Part shown: piece after piece, positions 1 through 8,549 of the stretch
How positions within the stretch are numbered: the first letter of the stretch is position 1
Layout: each line of letters opens with the position of its first letter
Assembly: GCA_014337915.1 (NCBI GenBank)
Contig: QUBU01000025.1
Location: forward strand, 1 to 33,069
Source: Gammaproteobacteria bacterium
GTDB lineage: Bacteria; Pseudomonadota; Gammaproteobacteria; Steroidobacterales; GCA-2729495
Direction of reading: 5' to 3'
Length of the DNA stretch: 33,069 nt
Made by a program: the position numbers and the translations under genes
Notes under the pieces: generated by a model
Told to the model about the DNA's origin: nothing
What the model saw: only the letters and a program-made list of their open reading frames with translations
Database searches by the model: none

Positions 1-147
1 CGCCCAGATGAATGCGGCGAGGAAAGGCCGCAGGATCCAGAAAGAAGCCACCGAAAGCCCGCCGATGAACATCACGCCGAGCGTGGTGCGTGCGAGGTCG
101 GTACGGCTGGATACTTCGCTGCCCGGTTCCCCGGGGATGTCTGGCAT
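1..147 (-). CDS. AI-2E/YdiK-family transporter, N-terminal fragment
   Basis: Only the first 49 codons lie in the window; the gene runs off the left edge. The ATG at 147 is preceded by a strong ribosome-binding site (AGAGGAGG, six bases upstream). The start is a short polar stretch, then DLARTTLGVMFIGG and a hydrophobic segment ending in WILRPFLAAFIWA. This resembles the N-terminus of YdiK-like members of the AI-2E transporter family, inner-membrane proteins of about 350-370 residues with six to eight membrane segments. Family members have been linked to autoinducer-2 export and to Na+/H+ antiport; the substrate of this one cannot be judged. It follows the PPK2 gene by 59 bases on the same strand and could be co-transcribed with it. 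Recognition rests on the first 49 residues. Confidence 0.7.
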   Translation of the reverse strand, partial: MPDIPGEPGSEVSSRTDLARTTLGVMFIGGLSVASFWILRPFLAAFIWA

Positions 148-206
148 GACAATCCTCCTCTGGCTGTGATTGCGAGTCAGGCCGGCGCCAGGGAACCAAC
201 CCCTCG

Positions 207-1106
207 CTATTCGTTTCTGAGGCGTGCCCTTGCCGCCGCCAGCTCACGGCGGGCCGCAGCGCCCACCACCGGGTAGTGCAGCTTTAGCCCGGCGATGGTG
301 TGCACCACCGCCGCCGCCACTGCCAGCCGCGTGAACCACTTGTTGTCCGCGGGGATGACGTACCAGGGCGCCTGCTTCGAAGCGGTGTGGCGGATGGCAT
401 CTTCGTAGGCCTCCTGGTACGTAGCCCAGTGGCCGCGCTCGGCCACATCCGCCGCGGAAAACTTCCAGTTCTTCTCCGGGTTGTCCAGGCGTTCCATGAA
501 ACGGCGCTTCTGCTCGGCCTTCGAGACATGCAGGAAGAACTTCAGCACCAGGATGCCGTTGCGCACCAGGTAGTGCTCGTAGCTGGCGATGTCTGCGTAG
601 CGCTGCTTCCATATCTTCTTCGTCACCAGGGAGGGGTGCAGCTTCTGTCGCTGCAGCAGCTCCTGGTGGACCTTCACCACCAGCACTTCCTCGTAGTAGG
701 AGCGGTTGAAGATACCGATCTGCCCGCGGGCCGGCACATGGCGCATGCAGCGCCAGAGGTAGTCGTGGTCCAGCTCCTCGCTGGAAGGCTGCTTGAAGGA
801 CGTCACGCTGCAACCCTGCGGGTTGATGCCCGAGGTGACGTGCTTGATGGTGCCGTCCTTGCCGGCAGCGTCCATGGCCTGGAAGACCAGCAGCAGCGCC
901 CAGTGGTCCTGGGCGTAGAGCATGTCCTGCTGCTCGGCCAGCCACTCGACGCCCCGCTCGAGCATCTCCTTCGCCTCGGCCCTGTCGGCAGACTTCAGCC
1001 CCGCCGTGTCGGCGGGACTGAAATCCCGGAGGCGGAACCCCTTGCCGCTGGTGATGCGGTAAGGCTTGACGAGTTGCGCGACACGCTCGAGCTGGTCCTT
1101 GTCCAT
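207..1106 (-). CDS. PPK2-family polyphosphate:nucleotide phosphotransferase
   Basis: 299 residues, a usual length for one-domain PPK2 enzymes, which use inorganic polyphosphate to phosphorylate nucleotides in the cytoplasm. Visible motifs are a Walker A-like loop MDAAGKDG at residues 78-85, followed by TIKHVTSGINPQGC, and a Walker B/lid region FNRSYYEEV at 133-141. The pattern matches the PPK2-related group of 'polyphosphate:nucleotide phosphotransferases' (class III-like, acting on AMP and/or ADP). The subclass is inferred and would need activity data. The ATG at 1106 has GGGAGG upstream. It lies between the DUF4344 gene (77-base gap) and the AI-2E transporter gene, all on the minus strand. 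Confidence 0.9.
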   Translation of the reverse strand: MDKDQLERVAQLVKPYRITSGKGFRLRDFSPADTAGLKSADRAEAKEMLERGVEWLAEQQDMLYAQDHWALLLVFQAMDAAGKDGTIKHVTSGINPQGCSVTSFKQPSSEELDHDYLWRCMRHVPARGQIGIFNRSYYEEVLVVKVHQELLQRQKLHPSLVTKKIWKQRYADIASYEHYLVRNGILVLKFFLHVSKAEQKRRFMERLDNPEKNWKFSAADVAERGHWATYQEAYEDAIRHTASKQAPWYVIPADNKWFTRLAVAAAVVHTIAGLKLHYPVVGAAARRELAAARARLRNE

Positions 1107-1183
1107 GCGCCCTTGCCTCCCCGCGCCTGCAACCCGTCGATGCGGTCAAGGTAGCACAGCAGGCCGGGGCGTCACCGGGATCC

Positions 1184-2005
1184 TCAGCCGGGTCGGCGCA
1201 GCGCCATGCGCTGGAGCGTATCGAGCAGCTCGTAGCAGACCACGAGTTCGCGGCTGCTGGGCTGCCATGCAGCCTCGGCACGCCCGCAGCGGCGGAACAC
1301 GATCGTGGCGGGTGCCGGCAGGCGGAACAGTTCGCCCACCCGTGCCACCAGTTCCTCGACCAGGCCAGCCTGGCGCAGCGCCGCGACCACACTGCCAGTG
1401 GCCAGCGTGGGCACGGCTTCGTAGCGAATCTCCAGGGCGGCTCCGGCGGGCTCGCCCGGCTTGCGGCCATAGCTCGCGATCAGCCAGTCGATGCCGCGGC
1501 TGGCCCGGGCGAACTCCGCGGCGCAGCCCGCGGCGCGCGCCGTCGGCAGTCCCGCCCGCTGTGGCAGGTCCGCGTAGGTCACGGGATCCGCACCGTAGAG
1601 CAGGCAGACGATCTTGTAGAAGCGCTGGATGGTGAGGGCATGCGTATCCCAGTAAGGCACGGGTGCGCCGAGCTCCGTACCGCGGCTCCAGGCCATGCGC
1701 TGCGCATCGGCGGCGGCGAGCAGGTATGCGCCGTTGCGCGCCCGCAGCGCCGGATCACGCTGGCCACCGCGGATCAGCGCGGCCGCGGCGAGGTAATCGG
1801 CAGCATCTTCTTCCGGCCCGAGCAGCGGCACCTGGAACTCGCCCAGCACCAGGTGCGCCAGCTCGTGCACCAGCAGGAACTGCACGTTGCCGAGGACGAA
1901 GGTCGCGGTGGCCGGCTCCAGCGCCGCGTCGGCTGGCGCTGCCGCCCGCGCCGGGGGCGCCACCAGCAGGACAAGCGCCAGGACTACGGCAGCGATGGTA
2001 CGCAT
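1184..2005 (-). CDS. secreted DUF4344-type putative zinc metallopeptidase
   Basis: The protein begins with a Sec-type signal peptide (basic start, hydrophobic stretch rich in Ala, Val and Leu, then PPARAAA). An HELAH motif (HExxH zincin signature) follows soon after, in the context LLVHELAHLVLGEF. A downstream EEDAADYLAA segment may supply the third metal ligand. This combination matches DUF4344 (putative metallopeptidase), whose substrates are unknown. An upstream in-frame start at 2041 would overlap pth and put residues before the signal peptide, so the ATG at 2005 is preferred; it leaves a 10-base gap after pth. The protein is about 273 residues and probably periplasmic. Peptidase activity is inferred from the motif only. 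Confidence 0.72.
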   Translation of the reverse strand: MRTIAAVVLALVLLVAPPARAAAPADAALEPATATFVLGNVQFLLVHELAHLVLGEFQVPLLGPEEDAADYLAAAALIRGGQRDPALRARNGAYLLAAADAQRMAWSRGTELGAPVPYWDTHALTIQRFYKIVCLLYGADPVTYADLPQRAGLPTARAAGCAAEFARASRGIDWLIASYGRKPGEPAGAALEIRYEAVPTLATGSVVAALRQAGLVEELVARVGELFRLPAPATIVFRRCGRAEAAWQPSSRELVVCYELLDTLQRMALRRPG

Positions 2006-2015
2006 GACGCCAACC

Positions 2016-2630
2016 CTAACTTGCGGGACCGAGGCCGGCATCGCGCGGCGTTGCCGTATGCAGGTAGGTCATCGCACGCTGCACACCCTGGGTGAACGCG
2101 ATCTCCAGCGCCCGCAGCGATTCCGCCATGGCCTCCTCGATGAGGCTGCGCTCGTCGCGCCCGGGCGCGTGCAGCACGTAGTCGGCGACCTGGTCTTTCT
2201 GGCCGGGATGGCCCACCCCCAGCCGCAGCCGCAGGAAGTCGGCGCCGCAGTTGGCGATGATGTCGCGCAGGCCGTTGTTGCCGCCATGCCCGCCGCCGGT
2301 CTTCAGGCGCGCGGTGCCGGGCGGCAGGTCCACCTCGTCGTGGACCACCAGCAGGGAGGTGACCGGGATCTGGTAGTAGTCCATCACGCGGCGCACGCAC
2401 TGGCCGCTGCGGTTCATGAAGGTGCCGGGCTTGACCAGCCGCAGCGACTGTCCCGCGAAACTGACCTGGCAGGCGCTGCCGGACAGCTTCGGCTCCTCGC
2501 GAAAGTTGCCACCGGCGCTGGCGGCGAGCCGGTCGAGGAACCAGAAGCCGGCGTTGTGGCGATCGCCGGCGTGCTTCGGTCCGGGATTGCCGAGGCCGAA
2601 GACGACGGCAGGCAGTGGGGCGGCGTTCAT
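2016..2630 (-). CDS. pth: peptidyl-tRNA hydrolase
   Basis: Pth cleaves the ester bond of peptidyl-tRNAs that drop off the ribosome and recycles the tRNA. The protein has 204 residues against about 194 in E. coli. Family motifs are present: GLGNPG with Asn15, the catalytic histidine in DRHNAGF (His25), KPGTFMNRSG, and VVHDEVDLP with Asp98, which orients the histidine. GGAG lies five bases before the ATG at 2630. It follows rplY in the common gammaproteobacterial order, but a strong terminator separates the two, so pth needs read-through or its own promoter. The usual next gene, ychF, is absent; the DUF4344 gene follows after 10 bases. Confidence 0.97.
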   Translation of the reverse strand: MNAAPLPAVVFGLGNPGPKHAGDRHNAGFWFLDRLAASAGGNFREEPKLSGSACQVSFAGQSLRLVKPGTFMNRSGQCVRRVMDYYQIPVTSLLVVHDEVDLPPGTARLKTGGGHGGNNGLRDIIANCGADFLRLRLGVGHPGQKDQVADYVLHAPGRDERSLIEEAMAESLRALEIAFTQGVQRAMTYLHTATPRDAGLGPAS

Positions 2631-2670
2631 GTGGACTCCGGTGCTTGCCGCGGAGTCTGTCGCGGCAGCC

Positions 2671-2701
2671 AGAAAAAGAAAAGCCGCGCGAAAGCGCGGC
2701 T
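2671..2701 (-). terminator. intrinsic terminator after rplY
   Basis: On the minus strand AGCCGCGC, a TTTC loop and GCGCGGCT form a perfect 8-bp G+C-rich stem, followed at once by TTTTCTTTTTCT. This is a textbook Rho-independent terminator, 52 bases beyond the rplY stop codon and before pth. Confidence 0.93.
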
Positions 2702-2753
2702 GGGATTGCGCAGAACGATGCCGGCGCCCGCCGGGGCGCCGGCATCCGCGCGC

Positions 2754-3503
2754 TTACTTCTTCTCCTTGCCCTTGGCCTCCTTGGCCGCGGGGGCTGCCG
2801 CCTTGGCGGCAGGCGCACCAGGCTTGGCCGCAGCAGCAGCCGGCGCAGCGGCGCCCTCGGCCGGAGCAGCGGCACCCTCGGCCACTGCGCCCTCGGCCGC
2901 AGCGGCGACTTCCTCGACTTCCTCGCGCACGGTGTGGATGGAGACGACCGGACGGTCATTCTCCACGCCGGCGGCAAGGGCGAGGATTTCCACGCCCGCG
3001 GGCAGCGGGATGTCGGAGAGGTGCAGGTTCTTGTTGAGCTCGAGGTCGACGACGTCGAGCGTCAGGAACTCGGGCAGGTCCTTCGGCAGGCAGGAGATCT
3101 CGACCTCGGTCATGAGGTGCTGGATCACGCCGCCGCCTTCCTTGACGCCCCTGGCACTCGCCTGGTTGAGGAAGTGCAGCGGGATCGTCATGCGGATCTT
3201 CTCGGTGGCGAGGATGCGCTGCAGGTCGAGGTGCACGATGGCGCGCCGCGCCGGGTGGACCTGGATGCCCTTGACGATTGCCTGGAGGTGCTCGCCGCCG
3301 AGGGTGACGTCGAGGATGCTGGAGAAGAACGCTTCCTGCTCGGCGTTGCGCAGCAGTTCGTTCTTGTCCATCGCCACGGGGGTCGGCTGCTGGCCGCCGC
3401 CGTAGAGGATGCCGGGAACCTTGCCGGTCCGACGCAGGCGGCGGCTCGCACCTTTCCCTGCACCTTCCCGGGGCTCCGCAGCGAGTGAGAATCGCTTGGC
3501 CAT
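2754..3503 (-). CDS. rplY: large-subunit ribosomal protein L25, CTC form
   Basis: L25 binds 5S rRNA. This is the long general-stress (Ctc/TL5) form: an N-terminal L25 domain (MAKRFSLAAEPREG through RRTGKVPGILYGGG), a beta-rich C-terminal domain (residues about 95-190), and a tail of about 50 residues built almost only from Ala, Pro, Glu, Gly and Lys. It totals 249 residues; the E. coli protein is 94. The ATG at 3503 follows GGAG by seven bases; an upstream in-frame extension to 3566 has no family resemblance. It lies downstream of prs on the same strand and ends at a strong terminator. The low-complexity tail is probably disordered and may vary between strains. Confidence 0.95.
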   Translation of the reverse strand: MAKRFSLAAEPREGAGKGASRRLRRTGKVPGILYGGGQQPTPVAMDKNELLRNAEQEAFFSSILDVTLGGEHLQAIVKGIQVHPARRAIVHLDLQRILATEKIRMTIPLHFLNQASARGVKEGGGVIQHLMTEVEISCLPKDLPEFLTLDVVDLELNKNLHLSDIPLPAGVEILALAAGVENDRPVVSIHTVREEVEEVAAAAEGAVAEGAAAPAEGAAAPAAAAAKPGAPAAKAAAPAAKEAKGKEKK

Positions 3504-3583
3504 GTGGTTGCTCCTGTTGGATTTTCCGGTTTCGTCGGCGCCCCGGCCTGCGACCAGCCGGAGCACCCCCCGAAGGGGGCGGC

Positions 3584-3614
3584 ATCATAGCCCAGACTTG
3601 GGTGCTGCGGCCAA
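3584..3614 (-). promoter_or_regulatory. candidate promoter for rplY
   Basis: On the minus strand TATGAT (a good -10) is preceded by TTGGCC, but the spacing is 19 bases, longer than ideal. The predicted transcript would begin with a C-rich stem, CCCCC-TTC-GGGGG, near 3566-3580. The evidence is moderate; rplY could also be read from the tRNA-Gln/prs promoter. Confidence 0.35.
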
Positions 3615-3682
3615 TGTCCCGGAGCTGGGCCTTTGGGCTCGGGCTTGGGCAGAGACCGGAATGGCTGCCGCGAGGGGCAGCC

Positions 3683-3692
3683 GGGGGGGGGG
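3683..3692 (+). repeat. run of ten G in the prs-rplY intergenic region
   Basis: Ten consecutive G residues lie just downstream of prs, followed by AGGCCCCC, so a short stem (GGGGG/CCCCC) is possible. No T-run follows on either strand, so it is not a normal intrinsic terminator. Such tracts are prone to slippage and sequencing error. Confidence 0.8.
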
Positions 3693-3719
3693 AGGCCCCC
3701 GACCGTTGTGCGCCGACCG

Positions 3720-4691
3720 TCAGTCGACGTAGAGGGAGCTGACCGATTCGTCGAGGCAGATACGGCGCACGGTCTCGCCAAGCAGCTCGGCGACGCCGAG
3801 CTGGCGGATGCGCGAGCAGGCGGCGGCAGCCGGGCCGAGCGGAATGGTGTCGGTCACCACCAGCTCGTCGAGCACCGAGGCGCTGATGCGCTCCACCGCC
3901 TTGCCCGATAGGATCGGATGCGTGACATAAGCCAGCACCCGCTCTGCGCCGTGGTCCTTCAGCGCCTTCGCCGCCTGGCAGAGTGTCCCGGCCGTGTCCA
4001 CCATGTCGTCGATGAGCACGCAGGTCTTGCCTGCGACTTCGCCGATGATGTTCATCACCTCGGAGACGTTCGGCTGCGGACGGCGCTTGTCGATGATCGC
4101 CAGGTCCGCGTTGTCGATGCGCTTGGCGAAGGCCCGGGCACGCACCACACCGCCGACGTCCGGCGACACCACCACCAGGTCGCTGTACTTCTGCCGCCAC
4201 AGGTCACCGAGCAGCACCGGCGAGGAATACACGTTGTCGACCGGCACCGCGAAGAAGCCCTGGATCTGGTCGGCGTGCAGGTCCACCGTGAGCACGCGGT
4301 TGATACCCGCCTCCGCCACCATGCCCGCCACCAGGCGGGCCGTGATCGGCACGCGCGCGGCGCGGGTGCGGCGGTCCTGGCGCGAGTAGCCCATGTAGGG
4401 CATCACCGCGGTGATGCGCGCCGCCGAGGCGCGCCGGCAGGCGTCGGCCACCACCAGCAGTTCCATCAGGTTGTCGTTCACCGGCGGGCAGGTCGATTGC
4501 ACGATGTAGACATCGCGGCCGCGGATGTTGTCGAGGATCTCGACGTTGATCTCGCCGTCGGAGAAGCGCCCGACATGCGCCTTGGCGAGCGGCTGCATCA
4601 GGTGCCGCGCCATGCGCTGGGCCAGTCCCGGGTTGGAGTTGCCCGCGAGGATGGCCATGTTCGGCAGCAGGTTGCGGGTCCCGGCGTTCAC
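3720..4691 (-). CDS. prs: ribose-phosphate pyrophosphokinase (PRPP synthase)
   Basis: Makes PRPP from ribose 5-phosphate and ATP for nucleotide, histidine, tryptophan and NAD synthesis. Clear family blocks are [10 protein letters not shown] near the start, the flexible ATP-binding loop [29 protein letters not shown], and the ribose-phosphate loop [12 protein letters not shown]. The start chosen is GTG at 4691 with GAGG six bases upstream (323 residues). An internal ATG at 4658 ([11 protein letters not shown]) would give 312 residues, closer to the E. coli 315, and cannot be excluded. It begins 31 bases after the tRNA-Gln 3' end, with no terminator between, so both are probably on one transcript. 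Confidence 0.97.
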   Translation of the reverse strand: MNAGTRNLLPNMAILAGNSNPGLAQRMARHLMQPLAKAHVGRFSDGEINVEILDNIRGRDVYIVQSTCPPVNDNLMELLVVADACRRASAARITAVMPYMGYSRQDRRTRAARVPITARLVAGMVAEAGINRVLTVDLHADQIQGFFAVPVDNVYSSPVLLGDLWRQKYSDLVVVSPDVGGVVRARAFAKRIDNADLAIIDKRRPQPNVSEVMNIIGEVAGKTCVLIDDMVDTAGTLCQAAKALKDHGAERVLAYVTHPILSGKAVERISASVLDELVVTDTIPLGPAAAACSRIRQLGVAELLGETVRRICLDESVSSLYVD

Positions 4692-4722
4692 GCGATACCT
4701 CGGTCGTTGGCCATGGTCGGAC

Positions 4723-4797
4723 TGGCTGGGGTGGCAGGATTCGAACCTGCGAATGGCGGGATCAAAACCCGCTGCCTTACCGCTTGGCTACACCCCA
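4723..4797 (-). tRNA. tRNA-Gln (anticodon TTG)
   Basis: A full cloverleaf can be folded by eye on the minus strand: acceptor stem TGGGGTG/CACCCCA, D-arm with AGCCAAGCGGTAAGGC, anticodon stem GCGGG/CCCGC around loop TTTTGAT (anticodon TTG, reading CAA), and T-arm with GTTCGAATCC. Discriminator G is followed by a genome-encoded CCA (4723-4725). It lies between lolB and prs, and its promoter is visible upstream. Confidence 0.97.
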
Positions 4798-4836
4798 TTC
4801 GAGGGTGGGGACGTTCCCCGCGCAACAGGCGCGCGT

Positions 4837-4865
4837 ATTGTCCCGGCACCCCCCGGGGCTGTCAA
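4837..4865 (-). promoter_or_regulatory. sigma70-type promoter for tRNA-Gln and prs
   Basis: On the minus strand a perfect -35 box TTGACA, a 17-base spacer and GACAAT (-10) stand just after the lolB stop codon. The predicted start near 4830 gives a leader of about 33 bases before the tRNA. The -35 box is 18 bases from the lolB stop, so no ispE fits here. Confidence 0.85.
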
Positions 4866-4883
4866 ACAACGCGGGCCCGCGCG

Positions 4884-5552
4884 TCAGGGTGACGCTGCGG
4901 ACGGGCCTTCGAGGCAGGTGGGCTCCAGGCACCAGCGGTCGATCACCACCCGCAGGCGCGCCCGCGGGCTCTCCAGCGCGAGCCGCACCGGCATCTCGAC
5001 CCCGGCCGTCGCGTCGTAGCGGTCGTAGCTGATGGTCCAGCCGCCCTGCTCCAGCCGGGCGAGTTCGCCCCGGGGCGTGAACTCGCGGCTCGCCGGTGTG
5101 GCGGGATCCGCGAGGCCCAGCAGCCACCAGCGCGCGCTCGCCGCGGGGAACGGCCAGCCGAGCTGCTCGCCGAGGAAGGCTTCGGCAGCCGCCGCGTCCT
5201 GCCACTCGCGCGTGAACTCGCCATTGCGGCTGGTCACCCGCAGCGACTGCGGGTCCCAGCGGATCTCGTAGGCGCCGGCGCCGAAGGGTCCGCTGACGCG
5301 CAGGCGCGCGGCGGGCCCGGTCTGCCGCCAGAGCAGGTCGCCCTGGCCGCCGCCGCGGTCGGACTTCACGGCGATGCGCCCGCGTGCCTGCCAGTCCGCG
5401 AGGGCGGCGACGCGGGCATCACGCGCCGCCCAGTCGATCGGCGGGCCGGCAACCGGTCGCAGCGTGGTGCAGCCGGCGAGCGCGGCAAACGCGACCACGG
5501 CCGCTGCCCGCCACAGGCCAGGGGGCAGGACTGCCCGATGCCGCTGCTGCAT
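4884..5552 (-). CDS. lolB: outer-membrane lipoprotein localisation protein LolB
   Basis: LolB receives lipoproteins from the periplasmic carrier LolA and inserts them into the outer membrane. The 222-residue protein starts with a lipoprotein signal peptide ending in a lipobox (LAGC, cysteine at about residue 28). It then shows the LolB pattern: WQARGRIAVKSDRGGGQGDLLWRQ, a beta-rich half-barrel, and GEFTREWQDAAAAEAFLGEQLGW followed by WWLLGLADP. The ATG at 5552 is three bases after the stop of the TPR gene, so the two are probably co-transcribed and translationally coupled. In many gammaproteobacteria ispE comes next; here the tRNA-Gln promoter does. Confidence 0.93.
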   Translation of the reverse strand: MQQRHRAVLPPGLWRAAAVVAFAALAGCTTLRPVAGPPIDWAARDARVAALADWQARGRIAVKSDRGGGQGDLLWRQTGPAARLRVSGPFGAGAYEIRWDPQSLRVTSRNGEFTREWQDAAAAEAFLGEQLGWPFPAASARWWLLGLADPATPASREFTPRGELARLEQGGWTISYDRYDATAGVEMPVRLALESPRARLRVVIDRWCLEPTCLEGPSAASP

Positions 5553-5555
5553 GGG

Positions 5556-7274
5556 CTAGTCGAGGAAACGCTGCATGGTGTCCCGCAGCGGCCTGCTGTC
5601 CGGTGCCGCCTGCAGCGCCTCGTCCCAGAGCCGGCGCGCGGCATCGCGTTCACCCTGCTTCCACAGCACCTCGCCCAGGTGCGCGGCCACCTCGGGGTCG
5701 GCGAGGCGCGACCAGGCCAATGCCAGGTAGCTGCGTGCTTCATCCATCCTGCCCTGCCGGTACAGCAGCCAGCCGTAGCTATCGAGGATGGCGGGATCCT
5801 CCGGTTGCCGTTCCAGGGCGCGACGGATCAGCGGCCGGGCGCTGGCCACGCGGCCGCCGTGGTTCAGCAGGGTGTAGCCATAGGCATTCAGCGCCATTGC
5901 ATTGTCGGGAAACAGCGCCACCGCAGCCTCCATGTCGGCCAGCGCGGGTTTCACCTCGCCCATCTGCTCGAGCAGGGCGCCGCGCGCCAGGCGCAGGTCG
6001 GCGTCGTCGGGCTGGTAGCGCAGGATGTCGTCGAGCACCGCACGCGCCTGCTGCAGCTCACCCTGCTTCTGCAGGATAGCCGCGCGGCGCCGCGCGGCCT
6101 GGAAGGCCAGCTCCGGATGCTGTGCGGCCAGTGAGTCGAGGACCTGCAGCGCACTCGGCACATCGCCACGCGCCACCGCGATGCGCGCCAGGGTGTCGCG
6201 TGCAGCCAGCAGGTAGGCGCCGCCATCGATCCGCGCCAGCATCTGGATGGCCGTCTCCAGCTGCTCCTGGTGCAGCGCGATCTCGGCCAGGTGGAAGTAG
6301 CTCTCGTCGCCGTAATCGTCGTTGGATACGAGTCCGCTGAACTGCTCCCAGGCACCCCTGTAATCCTCCGCGGCGAGGCTGACGAGGCCGTGCAGGCGGC
6401 GGATCGCCGGCTGGTCGCCGTAGCGCGTTTCCAGCGCGGTCAGCACGGCCAGTGCCTCGTCGTTGCGCTCGGCCGTGGCCAGCAGGCTCGCGTACTCGAG
6501 CTCGCTTTCCACGCCGGGCTGGGCCGCGAGCTGTTCGCGGGCCTGGCCGAGGGCTGCTGCGGTATCGCCACGGGCCAGCAGCGCGCGGCCGATGATGGCC
6601 TGCGCCTCGTTGTCCGTGGGCCAGGCGATGTCCGGGTCGATGGCGGCCCGGGCCGTGGCCAGGGCCAGGTCGTAGTCCCGCGAGCGCAGCGCGGCTGCGG
6701 CGAGCGCGGTCTGCAGCGCCGGCAGCGGCGGCGCCCCTGCCGCCAGCCGCGACCAGACCCGGGTCACACCCTCGAGGTTGGTTTCCTCGCCGAGCTCGCC
6801 GGCCAGCTGGCGATAGTCCGCGTCGCTGCGCTGCGCGGCCGGACCGAGCGCGGCCTCGGCCTGCCGTGCGGCGCCCTCGACGTCGTTGCGCCGCACCAGC
6901 AGGCGCACCAGGTAGAGCCGCGCGCTGCTGTCCGCCGGGGCGAGTGCGGCCCAGCGGCGCGCCGCGCGCAGGGCGTGGCTGTCGAAGCCGTACTGGAAGG
7001 CGAACTCCGCCGCGCGCTGGCTCTCGTCCGGGTTGTCGCTGCGCTCGGCAGCGTTGAGGTATTCCTCGGCGGCCACCGGCTGCAGGCCGCGCCGTGCGGC
7101 GATCTCCGCCATGAGCATGTGGTAGCCGGCACCGGGGATGGCGGCCTCGGGCTCGGGTGCCCTGGCGGTGGTGCTGGCACAGCCCCCGAGGAGCAGCGTG
7201 GCCAGGGTGGCAAGGGTGGCAAGGGTGGCCACGGACGGCAGGCTGCCAGGCAGGCCGGTAGTGCGCATCTGCAT
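5556..7274 (-). CDS. TPR-repeat lipoprotein
   Basis: A long helical-repeat protein exported as a lipoprotein. The signal peptide ([11 protein letters not shown]..., hydrophobic core [13 protein letters not shown]) ends in a lipobox LLGGC. The rest is tetratricopeptide repeats, recognisable by alternating small and aromatic positions such as [14 protein letters not shown] and [21 protein letters not shown]. Similar TPR lipoproteins sit beside lolB and opposite hemA-prfA in many gammaproteobacteria; a role in envelope assembly or as a scaffold is plausible but unproven. The start is uncertain: ATG at 7274 and 7268 and a GTG at 7310 are in frame without a good ribosome-binding site. ATG 7274 gives a normal signal peptide and about 572 residues. 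It is divergent from prfA with only 50 bases between the starts. Confidence 0.85.
   Translation of the reverse strand: MQMRTTGLPGSLPSVATLATLATLATLLLGGCASTTARAPEPEAAIPGAGYHMLMAEIAARRGLQPVAAEEYLNAAERSDNPDESQRAAEFAFQYGFDSHALRAARRWAALAPADSSARLYLVRLLVRRNDVEGAARQAEAALGPAAQRSDADYRQLAGELGEETNLEGVTRVWSRLAAGAPPLPALQTALAAAALRSRDYDLALATARAAIDPDIAWPTDNEAQAIIGRALLARGDTAAALGQAREQLAAQPGVESELEYASLLATAERNDEALAVLTALETRYGDQPAIRRLHGLVSLAAEDYRGAWEQFSGLVSNDDYGDESYFHLAEIALHQEQLETAIQMLARIDGGAYLLAARDTLARIAVARGDVPSALQVLDSLAAQHPELAFQAARRRAAILQKQGELQQARAVLDDILRYQPDDADLRLARGALLEQMGEVKPALADMEAAVALFPDNAMALNAYGYTLLNHGGRVASARPLIRRALERQPEDPAILDSYGWLLYRQGRMDEARSYLALAWSRLADPEVAAHLGEVLWKQGERDAARRLWDEALQAAPDSRPLRDTMQRFLD
7201..7227 (+). 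repeat. three 9-bp tandem units inside a signal peptide
   Basis: GCCAGGGTG followed by two copies of GCAAGGGTG. On the coding (minus) strand this makes the repeated Ala-Thr-Leu of the TPR lipoprotein's hydrophobic core. Gain or loss of a unit would keep the frame and change the length of that core. Confidence 0.85.
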
Positions 7275-7324
7275 ATATGAAGATAATAGCGCGGCTTTCG
7301 CCAGCGCCACGCCGAATTGATCCC

Positions 7325-8416
7325 ATGCAGAAGAGCATCCTCGACAAGCTGGAGCACATGGCCGGGCGCTTCGATGAAATCGGTGCCCTGCTCGCGGACC
7401 CGGACGTCATCGGCGACCAGGCCCGGTTCCGCGACCTCTCGAAGGAGTATGCGCAGCTGCAGCCGGTCGTGAAGCTGCATGGCGCCTGGTGCCAGGCCCT
7501 GGCCGACGGCAGGGCCGCCGCGGAGATGCAGCAGGACAGCGATCCCGGCCTGCGCGCGCTCGGCCAGGAGGAAGCGAAGGCGGCAACCGCGCGCCTCGCC
7601 GACCTCGAGCTGGCGATCCGCCAGCAGCTGGTACCGAAGGACCCCCACGACCAGAGCAACATCTACCTGGAGATCCGCGCCGCCGCGGGCGGCGACGAGG
7701 CCGCGATCTTCGCCGGCGACCTGTTCCGCATGTATGCACGCTACGCCGAGCGCGAGGGCTGGAAGGTCGAGGTCATGAGCTCGAGCGCCAGCGAGAAAGG
7801 CGGCTTCAGGGAGATCATCAGCCGCATCGTCGGCCAGGGCGCCTACTCGCGCCTGAAGTTCGAATCCGGGGCCCATCGCGTGCAGCGCGTGCCCGAGACC
7901 GAGGCCCAGGGGCGCATCCACACCTCGACCTGCACGGTGGCCGTGCTGCCGGAGATCGAGGAGATCGAGGAAATAAAGATCAACCCGGCCGAGATCCGCG
8001 AGGACACCTACCGTTCCTCGGGCGCAGGCGGCCAGCATGTCAACAAGACTGACTCCGCGGTGCGCCTCACCCACCTGCCGACCGGCATCGTCGTCGAATG
8101 CCAGGACGAACGCTCGCAGCACAAGAACCGCGCCCGCGCCCGCGCCCTGCTGCAGGCCCGGCTGCTGGACATGGAACGCCACCGGCAACAGAGCGAACAG
8201 GCGGCGCAACGCAAGAGCCTGGTGGGCACCGGCGACCGCTCCGAGCGCATCCGCACCTACAACTTCCCGCAGGGCCGGATCACCGACCACCGCATCAACC
8301 TGACGATCTACCGGCTCAGCGATGTCATCGAAGGCGATCTCGACCCGGTGATCCAGCCGCTGGCGCAGGAATACCAGGCCGAGCAGCTCGCCTCGCTGGA
8401 AGCCAGCAGCGCCTGA
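7325..8416 (+). CDS. prfA: peptide chain release factor 1
   Basis: RF1 recognises UAA and UAG and triggers hydrolysis of peptidyl-tRNA on the ribosome. At 363 residues it has normal length. The GGQ catalytic loop is in [18 protein letters not shown] (GGQ at 235-237). The codon-recognition domain precedes it ([18 protein letters not shown]), and [10 protein letters not shown] follows. The start [16 protein letters not shown] at 7325 matches the family; an in-frame extension to 7277 does not. The Q of GGQ is normally methylated by PrmC, whose gene lies at 18364, about 10 kb away. hemA, usually upstream, is absent. Confidence 0.98.
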   Translation: MQKSILDKLEHMAGRFDEIGALLADPDVIGDQARFRDLSKEYAQLQPVVKLHGAWCQALADGRAAAEMQQDSDPGLRALGQEEAKAATARLADLELAIRQQLVPKDPHDQSNIYLEIRAAAGGDEAAIFAGDLFRMYARYAEREGWKVEVMSSSASEKGGFREIISRIVGQGAYSRLKFESGAHRVQRVPETEAQGRIHTSTCTVAVLPEIEEIEEIKINPAEIREDTYRSSGAGGQHVNKTDSAVRLTHLPTGIVVECQDERSQHKNRARARALLQARLLDMERHRQQSEQAAQRKSLVGTGDRSERIRTYNFPQGRITDHRINLTIYRLSDVIEGDLDPVIQPLAQEYQAEQLASLEASSA

Positions 8417-8549
8417 ACGGCGCCGCTGTGACAATCCGCCACAGGCCGGCGCTGCCTCCTGGCGCCCGGACTCTGCAAGAATCCGCGTGACGTGCCGGGC
8501 CGAGGTTTCGATCCGGCACCACTTTCGAGATTACGAGGAGGGTTCCCCC

